Shown in pieces: positions 1 through 8,878 of a stretch of DNA of 64,000 bases. The stretch lies in the NCBI RefSeq assembly GCF_000503215.1, contig NZ_KI628540.1, positions 5,030 to 69,029 on the forward strand. The letters are read 5' to 3'. The notes beneath the pieces were generated by a model, which had not been told where the DNA came from, searched no databases, and saw only the letters and a program-made list of their open reading frames with translations. The DNA comes from Pseudomonas canadensis. GTDB lineage: Bacteria > Pseudomonadota > Gammaproteobacteria > Pseudomonadales > Pseudomonadaceae. The number at the start of each line of letters is the position of its first letter. Position 1 is the first letter of the stretch. The position numbers and the translations under genes are program-made.

Positions 1-163
1 TTGACCATATAACACCCAAGCAATTTGACTACTCTAACGAGCATCAGATTGCGGTGTGTGAAGACGAAAATGAACCGAAAGTTCGACGCTCACAAAACAC
101 CGAAAGCTGTCACATACCCAATTTGCTGAAGCGAGGCATAAGCCACGACTCAGTACCCGAATT
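1..163 (+). other. 23S-5S rRNA intergenic spacer (with last bases of 23S)
   Basis: This stretch resembles the spacer between 23S and 5S rRNA in Pseudomonas rrn operons. The first seven or eight bases (TTGACCAT) look like the extreme 3' end of 23S rRNA. The rest is spacer and would be removed during rRNA processing. No protein gene is supported here. The exact 23S end cannot be fixed from sequence alone. Confidence 0.7.
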
Positions 164-280
164 TCTTGACGACCATAGAGCATTGGAACCACCTGATCCC
201 ATCCCGAACTCAGTAGTGAAACGATGCATCGCCGATGGTAGTGTGGGGTTTCCCCATGTGAGAGTAGGTCATCGTCAAGA
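164..280 (+). rRNA. rrf: 5S ribosomal RNA
   Basis: The sequence contains the classic 5S core (ACCTGATCCCATCCCGAAC, then AGTAGTGAAACG and GAGAGTAGGTCATCG). Its ends pair: TCTTGACGA at the start with TCGTCAAGA at the end, forming helix I. The length of about 117 bases is normal. It is the last gene of an rRNA operon whose 16S and 23S lie left of the window. Confidence 0.95.
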
Positions 281-290
281 TTAAATTCCG

Positions 291-326
291 AAACCCCATT
301 TGCGAAAGCAGATGGGGTTTTGTTTT
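291..326 (+). terminator. Rho-independent terminator of the rRNA operon
   Basis: An inverted repeat lies just after 5S: AAACCCCAT and TGC pair across a GAAA loop with GCA and ATGGGGTTT, followed by TGTTTT. This is a strong intrinsic terminator at the expected place. Confidence 0.9.
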
Positions 327-539
327 GGGCGGTCGAAAAGTCAGTCATCGCAAATCAATTCGACAACCCTGTGACTCCTCTGCGCAATTCCTCTCATAAA
401 AACGGCTCATCAGCATGCCGTTCGGGAATTCGATACAAAGTGTTTCCGCATTTTTGGTATGGTGCAGCACATTTTCACAGGGATTGATCTTTCATCCGCA
501 GGACGCGGCGTCGACCTTATTCAACGAGATGCTGTAGAA

Positions 540-2432
540 ATGCCTGAACCCATACCGATCAAAGATCACGAAAAAGAGAACCGCCTAGTCAACAAGCGCC
601 TGCTCGCCTGCGCGCTGTTGGTGATCGGCATCACCTGCGCGCTAGTGGGGCGCATGTACTTCCTGCAGGTCGTACAGTTCGACTATCACTCCACGATTTC
701 CGAGAACAACCGTGTCCACGTATTGCCGATCACCCCGACGCGTGGGTTGATCTATGACCGTAACGGCGTGGTACTGGCCGACAACCGCCCCAGCTACAAC
801 CTGACCATCACCCGCGAACGCACTACCGACCTCAAGGGGGAGTTGGACGCTATCGTCAGCTTGCTGCACCTGCCTACCGAAGACCGCGCTGTCTTCGACA
901 AGGCGCTGAAACAGGCGCGCCATCCTTTCGTCCCTGTGACCTTGTTTTACGAACTGACCGAAGAGCAGATCGCGCTGCTGGCCGTGAACGAGTTCCGCCT
1001 CCCAGGCGTAGACGTAGAACCGCAGTTCGTCCGCCATTACCCGTTGGGCGCTCACTTTGCGCACTCTATCGGTTACGTAGGCCGGATCAACGAGAAGGAA
1101 TCCAAAGCCCTCGACTCCGTGGAGTACCGCGGTACGCAGTCCATCGGCAAGACCGGTATCGAGCGCTTCTACGAATCCGAGTTGCATGGCCACGTCGGCT
1201 ATGAAGAGGTCGAGACCAATGCTCAGGGCCGCGTACTGCGCGTACTCAAGCACACCGACCCGATCCCCGGCAAAAACATCGTGCTGAGCCTCGACGTGCA
1301 CCTTCAGGAAGCGGCAGAAGAAGCCTTGGGTGATCGCCGTGGTTCGGTGGTTGCACTGGACCCGCAAACCGGTGAAGTACTGGCCATGGTCAGCAAGCCA
1401 AGTTTCGATCCGAACTTGTTTGTTACCGGTATCAGCTTCAAGGAATACGCCGCGCTGCACGACTCCATCGACCGTCCGCTGTTCAACCGTGTATTACGCG
1501 GGCTCTACGCGCCAGGTTCGACCATCAAGCCGGAAGTCGCCATCGCCGGCCTGGACAGTGGTGTTGTCACTGCTCAAACCCGAGTATTCGATCCTGGCTA
1601 CTACCAGTTGCCGGACTTTGACCACAAATACCGCAACTGGAACCACAGCGGCGACGGTTGGGTGGACATGGACGCGGCCATCATGCGTTCCAACGACACC
1701 TACTTTTACGACTTGGCCCACAAGCTGGGCATCGATCGCCTGCACGACTACCTGGCTGAGTTCGGCCTGGGCCAGAAAGTCTCATTGGACATGTTCGAAG
1801 AGTCCGCCGGCCTGATGCCTTCCCAGGCCTGGAAGCGCGCCACGCGCCGGCAACCCTGGTTCCCGGGCGAAACCGTGATCCTCGGCATTGGTCAGGGCTA
1901 CATGCAGGTCACGCCACTGCAACTGGCCCAGGCTACCGCACTGATCGCCAATAAAGGCGTGTGGCACCGACCGCACCTGGCCAAGACCATTAATGGTGTG
2001 CCACCCGTGGATGAAAACCCCATGCCCAACGTGGTCCTCAAGGACCCGCGTGACTGGGAACAGGTCAATCACGGCATGCAACTGGTGATGCACGATCCGC
2101 GTGGCATCGCCCGCGCTGCCGCACAAGGCGCGCAATACCGCATTGCCGGCAAGAGTGGTACGGCGCAAGTGGTGGCGATCAAGCAAGGTGAGCGCTACAA
2201 CCGGGAGAAGACCCTGGAACGCCATCGCGACAACGCCCTGTTCGTTGGCTTCGCGCCGGCCGAACACCCGAAGATCGTGATTTCGGTGATGATCGAAAAC
2301 GGCGAGGCCGGTGGCCGCGTGGCAGGCCCGGTGGTGCGCCAAATCATGGACGCCTGGCTGCTCGACCAGGAAGGCCATCTGAAACCGCAATATGCGACTC
2401 CGGCAAAAGCGCCCGGCGACCCCAAGGTGTGA
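540..2432 (+). CDS. mrdA: Penicillin-binding protein 2 (peptidoglycan D,D-transpeptidase)
   Basis: Class B penicillin-binding protein that cross-links peptidoglycan during cell elongation, anchored in the inner membrane and facing the periplasm. One N-terminal membrane segment (about residues 20-42) is followed by the pedestal domain and the transpeptidase domain. All three active-site motifs are visible: SxxK as STIK (Ser327 with this start), SND in the SxN position, and KSGT near the C-terminus. Length is 630 residues against about 633 for E. coli PBP2. An in-frame start exists 81 bases upstream (459), but the family begins at MPEPIPIKD, so 540 is preferred. It stands alone after the rRNA operon, without rodA beside it, so it may be a second mrdA copy; that is inference. 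Confidence 0.93.
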   Translation: MPEPIPIKDHEKENRLVNKRLLACALLVIGITCALVGRMYFLQVVQFDYHSTISENNRVHVLPITPTRGLIYDRNGVVLADNRPSYNLTITRERTTDLKGELDAIVSLLHLPTEDRAVFDKALKQARHPFVPVTLFYELTEEQIALLAVNEFRLPGVDVEPQFVRHYPLGAHFAHSIGYVGRINEKESKALDSVEYRGTQSIGKTGIERFYESELHGHVGYEEVETNAQGRVLRVLKHTDPIPGKNIVLSLDVHLQEAAEEALGDRRGSVVALDPQTGEVLAMVSKPSFDPNLFVTGISFKEYAALHDSIDRPLFNRVLRGLYAPGSTIKPEVAIAGLDSGVVTAQTRVFDPGYYQLPDFDHKYRNWNHSGDGWVDMDAAIMRSNDTYFYDLAHKLGIDRLHDYLAEFGLGQKVSLDMFEESAGLMPSQAWKRATRRQPWFPGETVILGIGQGYMQVTPLQLAQATALIANKGVWHRPHLAKTINGVPPVDENPMPNVVLKDPRDWEQVNHGMQLVMHDPRGIARAAAQGAQYRIAGKSGTAQVVAIKQGERYNREKTLERHRDNALFVGFAPAEHPKIVISVMIENGEAGGRVAGPVVRQIMDAWLLDQEGHLKPQYATPAKAPGDPKV

Positions 2433-2433
2433 T

Positions 2434-2835
2434 TCAGGCTTTCCACTCGTCCCATTGGTCTACGTCTTCGTAGACCAGCCAAGGCACATCATGGGCGGTC
2501 CAGATGTGCGCGGTGGGCCTGACGCCCGGATCGTCATCCAGCGTCGCCACCCGCACAATGACGTGGGGTTGATGCCCTCGCTCCGCCATCAGGTGTGAAC
2601 CACAGCGCGAGCAGAAATGCCGCAGTTTACCCGGCGACGATTCGAAGGACGCCAGCAACTCCTGGCCCTGTGTCCAGCGAAAGTGTTCACGCATCACGCC
2701 TGCCGTCGCCACAAATGCCGCCGCATGCACCTTGCGGCAGCTGTCGCAATGGCAGTGGCTGATGGGCATATCCAGGCTGTCGAGTTGATAGTGCACGGCC
2801 TTGCAGAAGCAACTTCCATGGAGCTGTTGAGTCAT
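2434..2835 (-). CDS. GFA-family (CENP-V/GFA domain) protein
   Basis: A 133-residue protein of the GFA family (glutathione-dependent formaldehyde-activating enzyme-like, mostly of unknown substrate). The zinc-binding cysteine pattern is present: GSCFCKAVHY at the start, HCHCDSCRK in the first third, and FCSRCGSH in the second half. The start is set by a strong ribosome-binding site (GAGGTGATCACG before ATG). The stop lies one base from the mrdA stop on the other strand, so the two genes converge with no room for a terminator. Many family members have no demonstrated formaldehyde activity, so only the fold is asserted. Confidence 0.85.
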   Translation of the reverse strand: MTQQLHGSCFCKAVHYQLDSLDMPISHCHCDSCRKVHAAAFVATAGVMREHFRWTQGQELLASFESSPGKLRHFCSRCGSHLMAERGHQPHVIVRVATLDDDPGVRPTAHIWTAHDVPWLVYEDVDQWDEWKA

Positions 2836-2889
2836 CGTGATCACCTCGAGGGGAGGGGGACAATTTACCTTTCGCCGACACGCTGCGCA

Positions 2890-3183
2890 TCCGAGATTTC
2901 CGGTGAAGTGGCTGCCGGTTGGAACGTATTCGGCGGCTACACCTACCGCGAGTCGTATGCCACCACGCAGATCAACTACACCGGGCCGTGCTACAAGGCG
3001 GTCCAGGATTCCTTCGCTGTGGCGGGCCTGTTGGCGAACTACCAGGTGGATGAGCACTTGTCCGTAGGACTGAACGTCAACAATCTGTTCGACAAGAAGT
3101 ATTACGACGGCATGGGCACGTTCAACTCAGGTTCCTACGGCGAGCTGCGTAACGCGATGGTCAACGCCAAGTGGAAGTTCTGA
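2890..3183 (+). pseudogene. 3' remnant of a TonB-dependent siderophore receptor
   Basis: The translation over this stretch is a receptor C-terminus: GEVAAGWNVFGGYTYRE, then LSVGLNVNNLFDKKYY, and the terminal NAKWKF with the final aromatic residue required by the outer-membrane assembly machinery. Only about the last 95 residues of a protein that should exceed 700 remain. There is no plug domain, signal peptide or credible start, and the GFA gene occupies the upstream side on the other strand. The fragment resembles the C-termini of FpvA-type receptors. It is therefore a decayed gene, probably left by a deletion. Confidence 0.85.
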
Positions 3184-3262
3184 AGTAAGTCGCAACACCA
3201 ATGCGTGGCCGAAAGGCTGCGCATTGTTCGATGTCGCCTACTGTCAATGGAGGAGGTGACTT

Positions 3263-3715
3263 ATGCACGTATTGGATCGAATCGAACGAAAAGCCCTGCT
3301 CAACGCGTCACGTAGGCAGGTCTGGGAGGCCATCACCGATGCCGAGCAATTCGGCCAATGGTTTGGTATCGCCCTTACAGGCAAAACCTTCGTTGCCGGG
3401 CAAAGAATCGAGGCGCCGATCACTTATCCGGGCTACGAACATGTGATCTGGAAGGCCAGGATCGAACGCATCCTGCCGCAAACACTGTTTTCTTTCTGGT
3501 GGCATCCCTATGCGGTAGATGAGGATGTCGACTACTACCAGGAAACCCCAACGTTGGTGGAATTCACGATTGAGGATCGGGCGCCGGGTATTCTGCTGCG
3601 GGTGGTCGAATCCGGGTTTGATGCCGTGCCTGAGGCACGACGGCAGAAGGCCTTCAAAATGAATTCCCGTGGCTGGGACGAACAGATGGGCAATATCGAA
3701 AACTACCTGAGCTAG
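3263..3715 (+). CDS. SRPBCC / AHSA1-domain protein
   Basis: A 150-residue protein of the START-like SRPBCC superfamily, in the AHSA1 (activator of Hsp90 ATPase homologue) group. Typical features are the opening helix signature ASRRQVWEAITDAEQFGQWF, the central strands including IERILPQTLFSFWWHP, and a C-terminal helix ending in GWDEQMGNIENYL. These proteins form a hydrophobic ligand pocket; the ligand of this group is generally unknown. The start is supported by GGAGGAGGTGACTT before ATG. The gene is solitary, with the receptor remnant upstream and a terminator hairpin downstream. Confidence 0.85.
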   Translation: MHVLDRIERKALLNASRRQVWEAITDAEQFGQWFGIALTGKTFVAGQRIEAPITYPGYEHVIWKARIERILPQTLFSFWWHPYAVDEDVDYYQETPTLVEFTIEDRAPGILLRVVESGFDAVPEARRQKAFKMNSRGWDEQMGNIENYLS

Positions 3716-3735
3716 GCCCGCCAGGCTTGAGGGTA

Positions 3736-3764
3736 ACGGGCATCCTCAATGATGCCCGTCTTTG
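3736..3764. terminator. Hairpin terminator between convergent genes
   Basis: The arms ACGGGCATC and GATGCCCGT pair perfectly across a six-base loop and are followed by CTTTG on the plus strand. It lies between the convergent SRPBCC gene and the small minus-strand ORF and could serve both. Confidence 0.7.
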
Positions 3765-3771
3765 ATTAGTC

Positions 3772-3960
3772 TCAGCCTTCGTGAGCGGTGGTGATCTCCA
3801 GGGTGTCGGTGTAAGTCACCACCACACTCTGCCCGACCTTGAGGTCTTTGAGGCCGGCACGGATTTCCGGTGTCTCAACGTTCAACACCTTCGTCGCACC
3901 GGCTGGATTCTGCAGGGTGGCCAGGGCGATTGCCTGGCGCAGGGAACGAGATAACTTCAT
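3772..3960 (-). CDS. Small hypothetical protein, possibly an internally deleted remnant
   Basis: A 62-residue ORF. The first 16 residues (MKLSRSLRQAIALATL) look like the start of a signal peptide but lack a proper hydrophobic core and cleavage site. The rest (KVLNVETPEIRAGLKDLKVGQSVVVTYTD) resembles the C-terminal half of small periplasmic proteins that end in a KVGDxVxVxYTE segment. An internal deletion joining the two ends would explain both the short length and the broken signal peptide. It may still be expressed; I see no clear ribosome-binding site. The function is unknown. Confidence 0.45.
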   Translation of the reverse strand: MKLSRSLRQAIALATLQNPAGATKVLNVETPEIRAGLKDLKVGQSVVVTYTDTLEITTAHEG

Positions 3961-4047
3961 TCTCAGGACTTCCGTGTGAGAGAAGCCCTGAGTCTAGTGG
4001 TGAGCCGGCGATGCGCAAATCTGCCGGCTCACGTTGTTGCCGCCCTG

Positions 4048-6279
4048 TTAGAAGTCCACGCTGGCCGACAGCTTGGCAACACGTGGATCGCCTTGGCTCA
4101 GGAAACCGCCCTGCGCCGATTCCCAGTACTTTTCGTTGGCGACGTTTTCCACGGTGGCGCCGAGGGTGACGTCACGCTGGGCCACCTTGAAGTTGTAGCG
4201 CGCGCCTACGTCGAAGCGGTTCCATGCCGGCAGACTCAGGTTGTTCGCGGCGTCGGCGTACTGCCCACCGGTGCGCAACATGCGGCCGTTGAGGGTCACG
4301 CCTTGCAGGCCAGGCACATCCCAATCCACGCCGGCATTGAGCTGGAACGAAGGCACGCCGATTGCGCGGTTACCGTCGTTGGCGCCGTTTTGCGTGTCCT
4401 TGAGTTCGGTCTTCATGACGGTCACGCCGCCCAGCAAGCGCAGGCCGCTGATCGGTTCGCCGAAGACGTTCAGTTCCACGCCTTTGTTGATTTGCAGGCC
4501 TTCGCGGACATAACGCGCTGTCGTTGCATCGATGACTTGAACGTAACCAGCCCCAGGTTGTTCGATACGGTAAACGCCCAGTGTTGCCCCATAGGTGCCC
4601 ATATCAACCTTGACGCCTGCTTCGATTTGCTTGGAGCGGGCCGGTGCAAAGGGTTGGCCGCCGCCAATCACCGTCCTGCCCCCGGAGTTGACAGGCGACG
4701 TCGGGCCTTGGGCCAAACCTTCGATGCGGTTGGCATAGAAGGACACATGCTCCCAAGGCTTGAAGACCAGGCCGTAGACCGGCGTGGTGATCGATTCGTC
4801 ATAGTTGGCGGTACGCGTGCCGCTCATGTAGTTGTAACCCTGCACCACGATTTGCTGGCGGCGTGCACCGACCGTCACCAACAGGCGGTCATCGAAGAAC
4901 CCCAGCGTGTCGGACACCGCCGTACTGCGCACAAAGGTCTTGGCGGTGATGGTCGGGTCGCTGAAGTCGGTGCCCGGTGTATTGCGTGGGTTGTTCAGGG
5001 CCGGTGGGGCACCGGTCACCGGGTTGTAGATATTGGTTGGGGTGCGTGGGCTGGCGAACACATAAGCGTTGCGCGCCTGGGTCCAGATGCCGGCCAAGCC
5101 GAAGTTGAGTCGATGGCTTACAGGGCCGGTCTGGAACTTGCCGTTCAGGCCGCCCATGACGCTGCTGTTGTCTTCTTCATGGGCGATGGTCGAACCGCTG
5201 GCGGTGGCATTGCCCAGGTTATCGGTCAGGGTCACCGACGAGTAGCGCCCCATTTCGCGGGTGTGCTTGGCGCCTGCCGCCGCATAGGCCGTCCAGTTAT
5301 CGTTCAAGTCATACTCGGCGCGCAGCATTCCCAGGGTGTCTTCAAGGTTGGTGCTGCTCCAGCTCGGCGCGTAGTTGGTGTCGGCCGACGGTGCATCCGG
5401 GACATGGGTGGCGGTGCCCAGGAAGACCGAATTGCGCCCGCCGTTGATACGCTGCTTCTGGTACACAAAGTCACTCGACAAGCGCAACGCATCGCCACGG
5501 TAGTCCAGGCCGACGGCAAACAGCTTCGAGCGCTGGCTTTCATCATCGATACCGGTGTCGCCTTCGCGCTGGGACAGGTTCACCCGTGCGCCAAAACGGT
5601 TGTCTTCACCGAAACGCTGGCCAATATCCAAGTGTTCGCCCACCCGCCCATCACTGCTGATATCAGTGCTGAATCGACGCAACGGCACATCATCGGCCCG
5701 CTTGGGTTGCAGGTTCACACCGCCGCCGATCCCCGAGCCGCCGGGCGTCACGCCGTTGATGAAGGCATTGGGGCCCTTGAACACTTCCACGCGCTCCAAG
5801 GCGTCAGTGGAGATGATCTGTCGCGGCAGGATGCCGTACAAGCCGTTGAAGGAAATGTCGTCGCCATTCAGTGGCAGGCCACGGATCATGAAGGTCTGCG
5901 CCTGATTGGCAAACCCCGACGCCTGGCGCACGGACGAGTCGTTGAGTAGCACATCACCGACGGTCTCGGCCTGCTGGTCGCGAATCAGTTTCTCGGTGTA
6001 GGAGGCCATGCTGAATGGCACGTCCATGATGTCCTGGTTGCCCAACACACCCAATTGACCTCCGCGTGCCACTTGGCCGCCGGCGTACACCGGGGGTAGG
6101 GCGCTTGGTGCGGGGGCGTCGGCATTGATGTTGGTAGCGCCCAGTTCCAGCGTGTTGCCCTCCTGACCGGTGTTCGCATCCTGCGGGGTGGCTGGGGTGG
6201 CAGCATGAGCGCTGAGGCTCAGGGAGCAGCACAGGGCGAGCAGGGTCGGGCGAAACGGCACGGCGAATGGGGCGGGCAT
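4048..6279 (-). CDS. TonB-dependent siderophore receptor (FcuA/ferrichrome-type)
   Basis: Outer-membrane ligand-gated porin of 743 residues that imports a ferric siderophore using TonB energy. It has a signal peptide (cleavage likely after LSAHA), then directly a plug domain (DVPFSMASYTEKLIRDQQAETVGDVLLNDSS, MIRGLPLNGDDISFNG, ERVEVFKGPNAFINGVTPGG) and a 22-strand barrel ending in SASVDF. No N-terminal STN signalling domain is present, so it should be a plain transporter and not a transducer, consistent with the lack of a sigma/anti-sigma pair beside it. A Fur-box-like site lies about 90 bases upstream. The siderophore is not determinable here; hydroxamates such as ferrichrome are a guess from general resemblance. 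Confidence 0.88.
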   Translation of the reverse strand: MPAPFAVPFRPTLLALCCSLSLSAHAATPATPQDANTGQEGNTLELGATNINADAPAPSALPPVYAGGQVARGGQLGVLGNQDIMDVPFSMASYTEKLIRDQQAETVGDVLLNDSSVRQASGFANQAQTFMIRGLPLNGDDISFNGLYGILPRQIISTDALERVEVFKGPNAFINGVTPGGSGIGGGVNLQPKRADDVPLRRFSTDISSDGRVGEHLDIGQRFGEDNRFGARVNLSQREGDTGIDDESQRSKLFAVGLDYRGDALRLSSDFVYQKQRINGGRNSVFLGTATHVPDAPSADTNYAPSWSSTNLEDTLGMLRAEYDLNDNWTAYAAAGAKHTREMGRYSSVTLTDNLGNATASGSTIAHEEDNSSVMGGLNGKFQTGPVSHRLNFGLAGIWTQARNAYVFASPRTPTNIYNPVTGAPPALNNPRNTPGTDFSDPTITAKTFVRSTAVSDTLGFFDDRLLVTVGARRQQIVVQGYNYMSGTRTANYDESITTPVYGLVFKPWEHVSFYANRIEGLAQGPTSPVNSGGRTVIGGGQPFAPARSKQIEAGVKVDMGTYGATLGVYRIEQPGAGYVQVIDATTARYVREGLQINKGVELNVFGEPISGLRLLGGVTVMKTELKDTQNGANDGNRAIGVPSFQLNAGVDWDVPGLQGVTLNGRMLRTGGQYADAANNLSLPAWNRFDVGARYNFKVAQRDVTLGATVENVANEKYWESAQGGFLSQGDPRVAKLSASVDF

Positions 6280-6364
6280 GGGCGATCCTGACGGCTAACC
6301 GTCATGTGTGAGGAAAAGGGCAACGGCGTTGCGCGTCCTCACTGCGCGGATACGACTCCGGTGC

Positions 6365-6387
6365 AAATGATAGTAATTATTATTAGC
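6365..6387 (-). promoter_or_regulatory. Fur box upstream of the TonB receptor
   Basis: AAATGATAGTAATTATTATTAGC is an AT-rich, roughly palindromic match to the 19-bp Fur consensus (GATAATGATAATCATTATC). It lies about 90 bases before the receptor start, where iron-dependent repression would be expected. Confidence 0.7.
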
Positions 6388-6476
6388 GCGATGCAACAAA
6401 TTTTTACCAACACGGTCTGCGCGCGCGGATGCCGAGTAGAATCACGCCCTGAAAGCGATTCCTGAGGTGCGGTACG

Positions 6477-8834
6477 GTGGATTTACAGCAGGGTTTTGTC
6501 CTGACCCGGCATTGGCGCGATACCCCGGCGGGCACGGAGGTCAGCTTCTGGCTGGCCACCGACCAGGGCCCGAGGTTTATCCGCCTACCCGTGCAGACCT
6601 CGGTGATGTTCATCCCCGAGGCCCATCGCAAGCCGCTGGATTGGCTGCTCAAGGGCGAGCGCGATATCGAGTTGCGCCCGTTGCAGCTGTGCGATTTCCA
6701 TCACCGCCCCGTCCTTGGCCTGTATACCCGCCAGCACCGCCAGGCGATGGATGTGGAAAAACGTCTGCGCGCGGCGGGTGTCGACGTCTACGAAGGCGAC
6801 GTGCGCCCGCCCGAGCGCTACATGATGGAGCGTTTCATCACGGCGCCGGTGTGGTTTGGCGGCACACCCGACGCCAGCGGTGTGCTCTGCGACGCGCAGA
6901 TGAAACCCGCGCCCGACTACCGTCCGCCGCTGAAACTGGTGTCCCTCGACATCGAAACCACTGCCCAGGGCGATCTCTACTCTATCGCCCTCGAAGGCTG
7001 CGGCGAGCGCCAGGTGTACATGCTTGGCCCGCCGAACAACACCGACGCGGTGGACTTCAAGCTCGACTACTGCGATACCCGTGCCCAACTGCTCGAACGC
7101 CTCAACCAATGGCTGGCGCTGCACGACCCCGATGCGATCATCGGCTGGAACGTGGTGCAGTTCGACCTGCGCGTGCTCCACGAACATGCCCAGCGCCTCA
7201 ACGTGCCGCTCATGCTTGGCCGTGGTGAAGAACCGATGGCCTGGCGCGAACACGGCAGCCGCAACCATTACTTCGCGGCGGCGGCGGGGCGCTTGATCAT
7301 CGATGGCATCGAAGCCCTGCGTTCGGCCACCTGGAATTTCGAATCCTTCAGCCTGGAAAATGTCGCGCAAACCTTGCTGGGTGAAGGTAAGGACATCTCC
7401 ACGCCGTACCAGCGCATGGACGAGATCAACCGTATGTTCGCCGAGGACAAGCCCGCCCTGGCGCGCTACAACCTCAAGGACTGCGAGTTGGTCACGCGGA
7501 TTTTCGAGAAGACCGAACTGCTCAAGTTCCTGCTGGAGCGCGCCAGCGTCACTGGGCTGCCGGCTGACCGCAAAGGTGGCTCCGTCGCCGCGTTCACCCA
7601 TTTGTACATGCCGCTGATGCACCGCCAGGGCTTCGTCGCGCCGAACCTGGGCGACAAGCCGCCCCAGGCCAGCCCCGGCGGATTTGTCATGGACTCGCGC
7701 CCTGGCCTTTACGAATCGGTGTTGGTGCTCGACTACAAAAGCCTCTACCCGTCGATCATCCGCAGTTTCCTGATCGACCCGGTTGGCTTGATCGAAGGCC
7801 TCAAACATCCTAACGACAGTGATTCGGTGGAAGGCTTTCGTGGCGCACGGTTTTCCCGCACCCGGCATTGTCTGCCATCCATCGTCGCACGGGTTTCCGA
7901 AGGCCGCGAAGTGGCCAAGCGCGAACATAACGCGCCGCTGTCCCAGGCGCTGAAAATCATCATGAACGCCTTCTACGGCGTACTCGGCTCCAGCGGCTGC
8001 CGCTTCTTCGATACACGCCTGGCCTCGTCGATCACGATGCGTGGCCACCAGATCATGCGCCAGACCCGCGAACTGGTCGAAGCCCAAGGCTATGAGGTGA
8101 TCTACGGCGACACCGACTCGACCTTCGTGTGGCTCGGCAGTGCGCATTCCCAAGAGGACGCCAGTCGTATCGGCCAAGCCTTGGTGCAGCACGTCAACGA
8201 TTGGTGGCGCGAGCACCTGCTCACCGCGCTCGGCCTGCAAAGCGCCCTGGAATTGCAGTACGAAACCCACTTCACCCGCTTCCTCATGCCGACCATCCGT
8301 GGTGCGGAAGAGGGCAGCAAGAAGCGCTACGCCGGCCTGGTGGTACGCAGCGATGGCAGCGAGGAAATGGTCTACAAAGGCCTGGAAACCGTGCGCAGCG
8401 ACTGGTCGCCCCTGGCTCGCAGGTTCCAGCAGGAACTCTACCAGCGCATCTTCCATCGCCAGCCCCACCAGGACTACATCCGCGACTACGTGCGCCGTAC
8501 CCTCAGCGGCGAGTTCGATGAGTTGCTGATCTACCGCAAACGCCTGCGCCGCCGACTGGACGATTACGAACGCAACGTGCCGCCCCATGTGCGCGCCGCG
8601 CGCCTGGCCGATGAGTACAACGATCGCCTGAACCGCCCGCGCCAATACCAGCGCGGCGGCTGGATCAGCTACGTGATCAGCGTCAACGGCCCGGAACCCT
8701 TGGAAGTGCGGCAGGCGCCCATCGACTACGACCACTACGTCACCCGGCAATTGCAGCCGGTCGCCGATGCGATCCTGCCGTTCGTGAATGACGATTTCAG
8801 CACCCTGGTCGGTGGGCAAATGGGCCTGTTTTAA
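6477..8834 (+). CDS. polB: DNA polymerase II (family B, damage-inducible)
   Basis: Family B DNA polymerase with 3'-5' proofreading, involved in replication restart and translesion synthesis. The length of 785 residues matches E. coli Pol II (783). Motifs in order: exonuclease I SLDIETT (Asp158, Glu160), exonuclease II GWNVVQFDLR, polymerase motif A DYKSLYPSIIRSF, motif B KIIMNAFYGVLGS and motif C YGDTDSTFVW. The start is GTG at 6477, preceded by TGAGGTG at a suitable distance; no ATG alternative is better placed. It diverges from the TonB receptor. No LexA box was confirmed by eye. Confidence 0.95.
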   Translation: MDLQQGFVLTRHWRDTPAGTEVSFWLATDQGPRFIRLPVQTSVMFIPEAHRKPLDWLLKGERDIELRPLQLCDFHHRPVLGLYTRQHRQAMDVEKRLRAAGVDVYEGDVRPPERYMMERFITAPVWFGGTPDASGVLCDAQMKPAPDYRPPLKLVSLDIETTAQGDLYSIALEGCGERQVYMLGPPNNTDAVDFKLDYCDTRAQLLERLNQWLALHDPDAIIGWNVVQFDLRVLHEHAQRLNVPLMLGRGEEPMAWREHGSRNHYFAAAAGRLIIDGIEALRSATWNFESFSLENVAQTLLGEGKDISTPYQRMDEINRMFAEDKPALARYNLKDCELVTRIFEKTELLKFLLERASVTGLPADRKGGSVAAFTHLYMPLMHRQGFVAPNLGDKPPQASPGGFVMDSRPGLYESVLVLDYKSLYPSIIRSFLIDPVGLIEGLKHPNDSDSVEGFRGARFSRTRHCLPSIVARVSEGREVAKREHNAPLSQALKIIMNAFYGVLGSSGCRFFDTRLASSITMRGHQIMRQTRELVEAQGYEVIYGDTDSTFVWLGSAHSQEDASRIGQALVQHVNDWWREHLLTALGLQSALELQYETHFTRFLMPTIRGAEEGSKKRYAGLVVRSDGSEEMVYKGLETVRSDWSPLARRFQQELYQRIFHRQPHQDYIRDYVRRTLSGEFDELLIYRKRLRRRLDDYERNVPPHVRAARLADEYNDRLNRPRQYQRGGWISYVISVNGPEPLEVRQAPIDYDHYVTRQLQPVADAILPFVNDDFSTLVGGQMGLF

Positions 8835-8878
8835 AACGCTTGATTCGTCAGGGCGCGAGCCTGCACTCTCTGTCTCTG

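Noticed and set aside
165..200. hrp-box start GGAACC within 5S rRNA
   Set aside because: It is part of the conserved 5S sequence and has no CCACNNA partner.
642..1460. Long open frame opposite mrdA
   Set aside because: It lies wholly antisense to a well-supported gene; the protein has no domain and its length reflects high-GC third positions.
3976..5949. 657-codon open frame opposite the TonB receptor
   Set aside because: Antisense shadow of a gene with a clear signal peptide, plug and barrel; the predicted protein has no recognisable features.
6585..8819. 744-codon open frame opposite polB
   Set aside because: Antisense shadow; polB carries all catalytic motifs on the plus strand.
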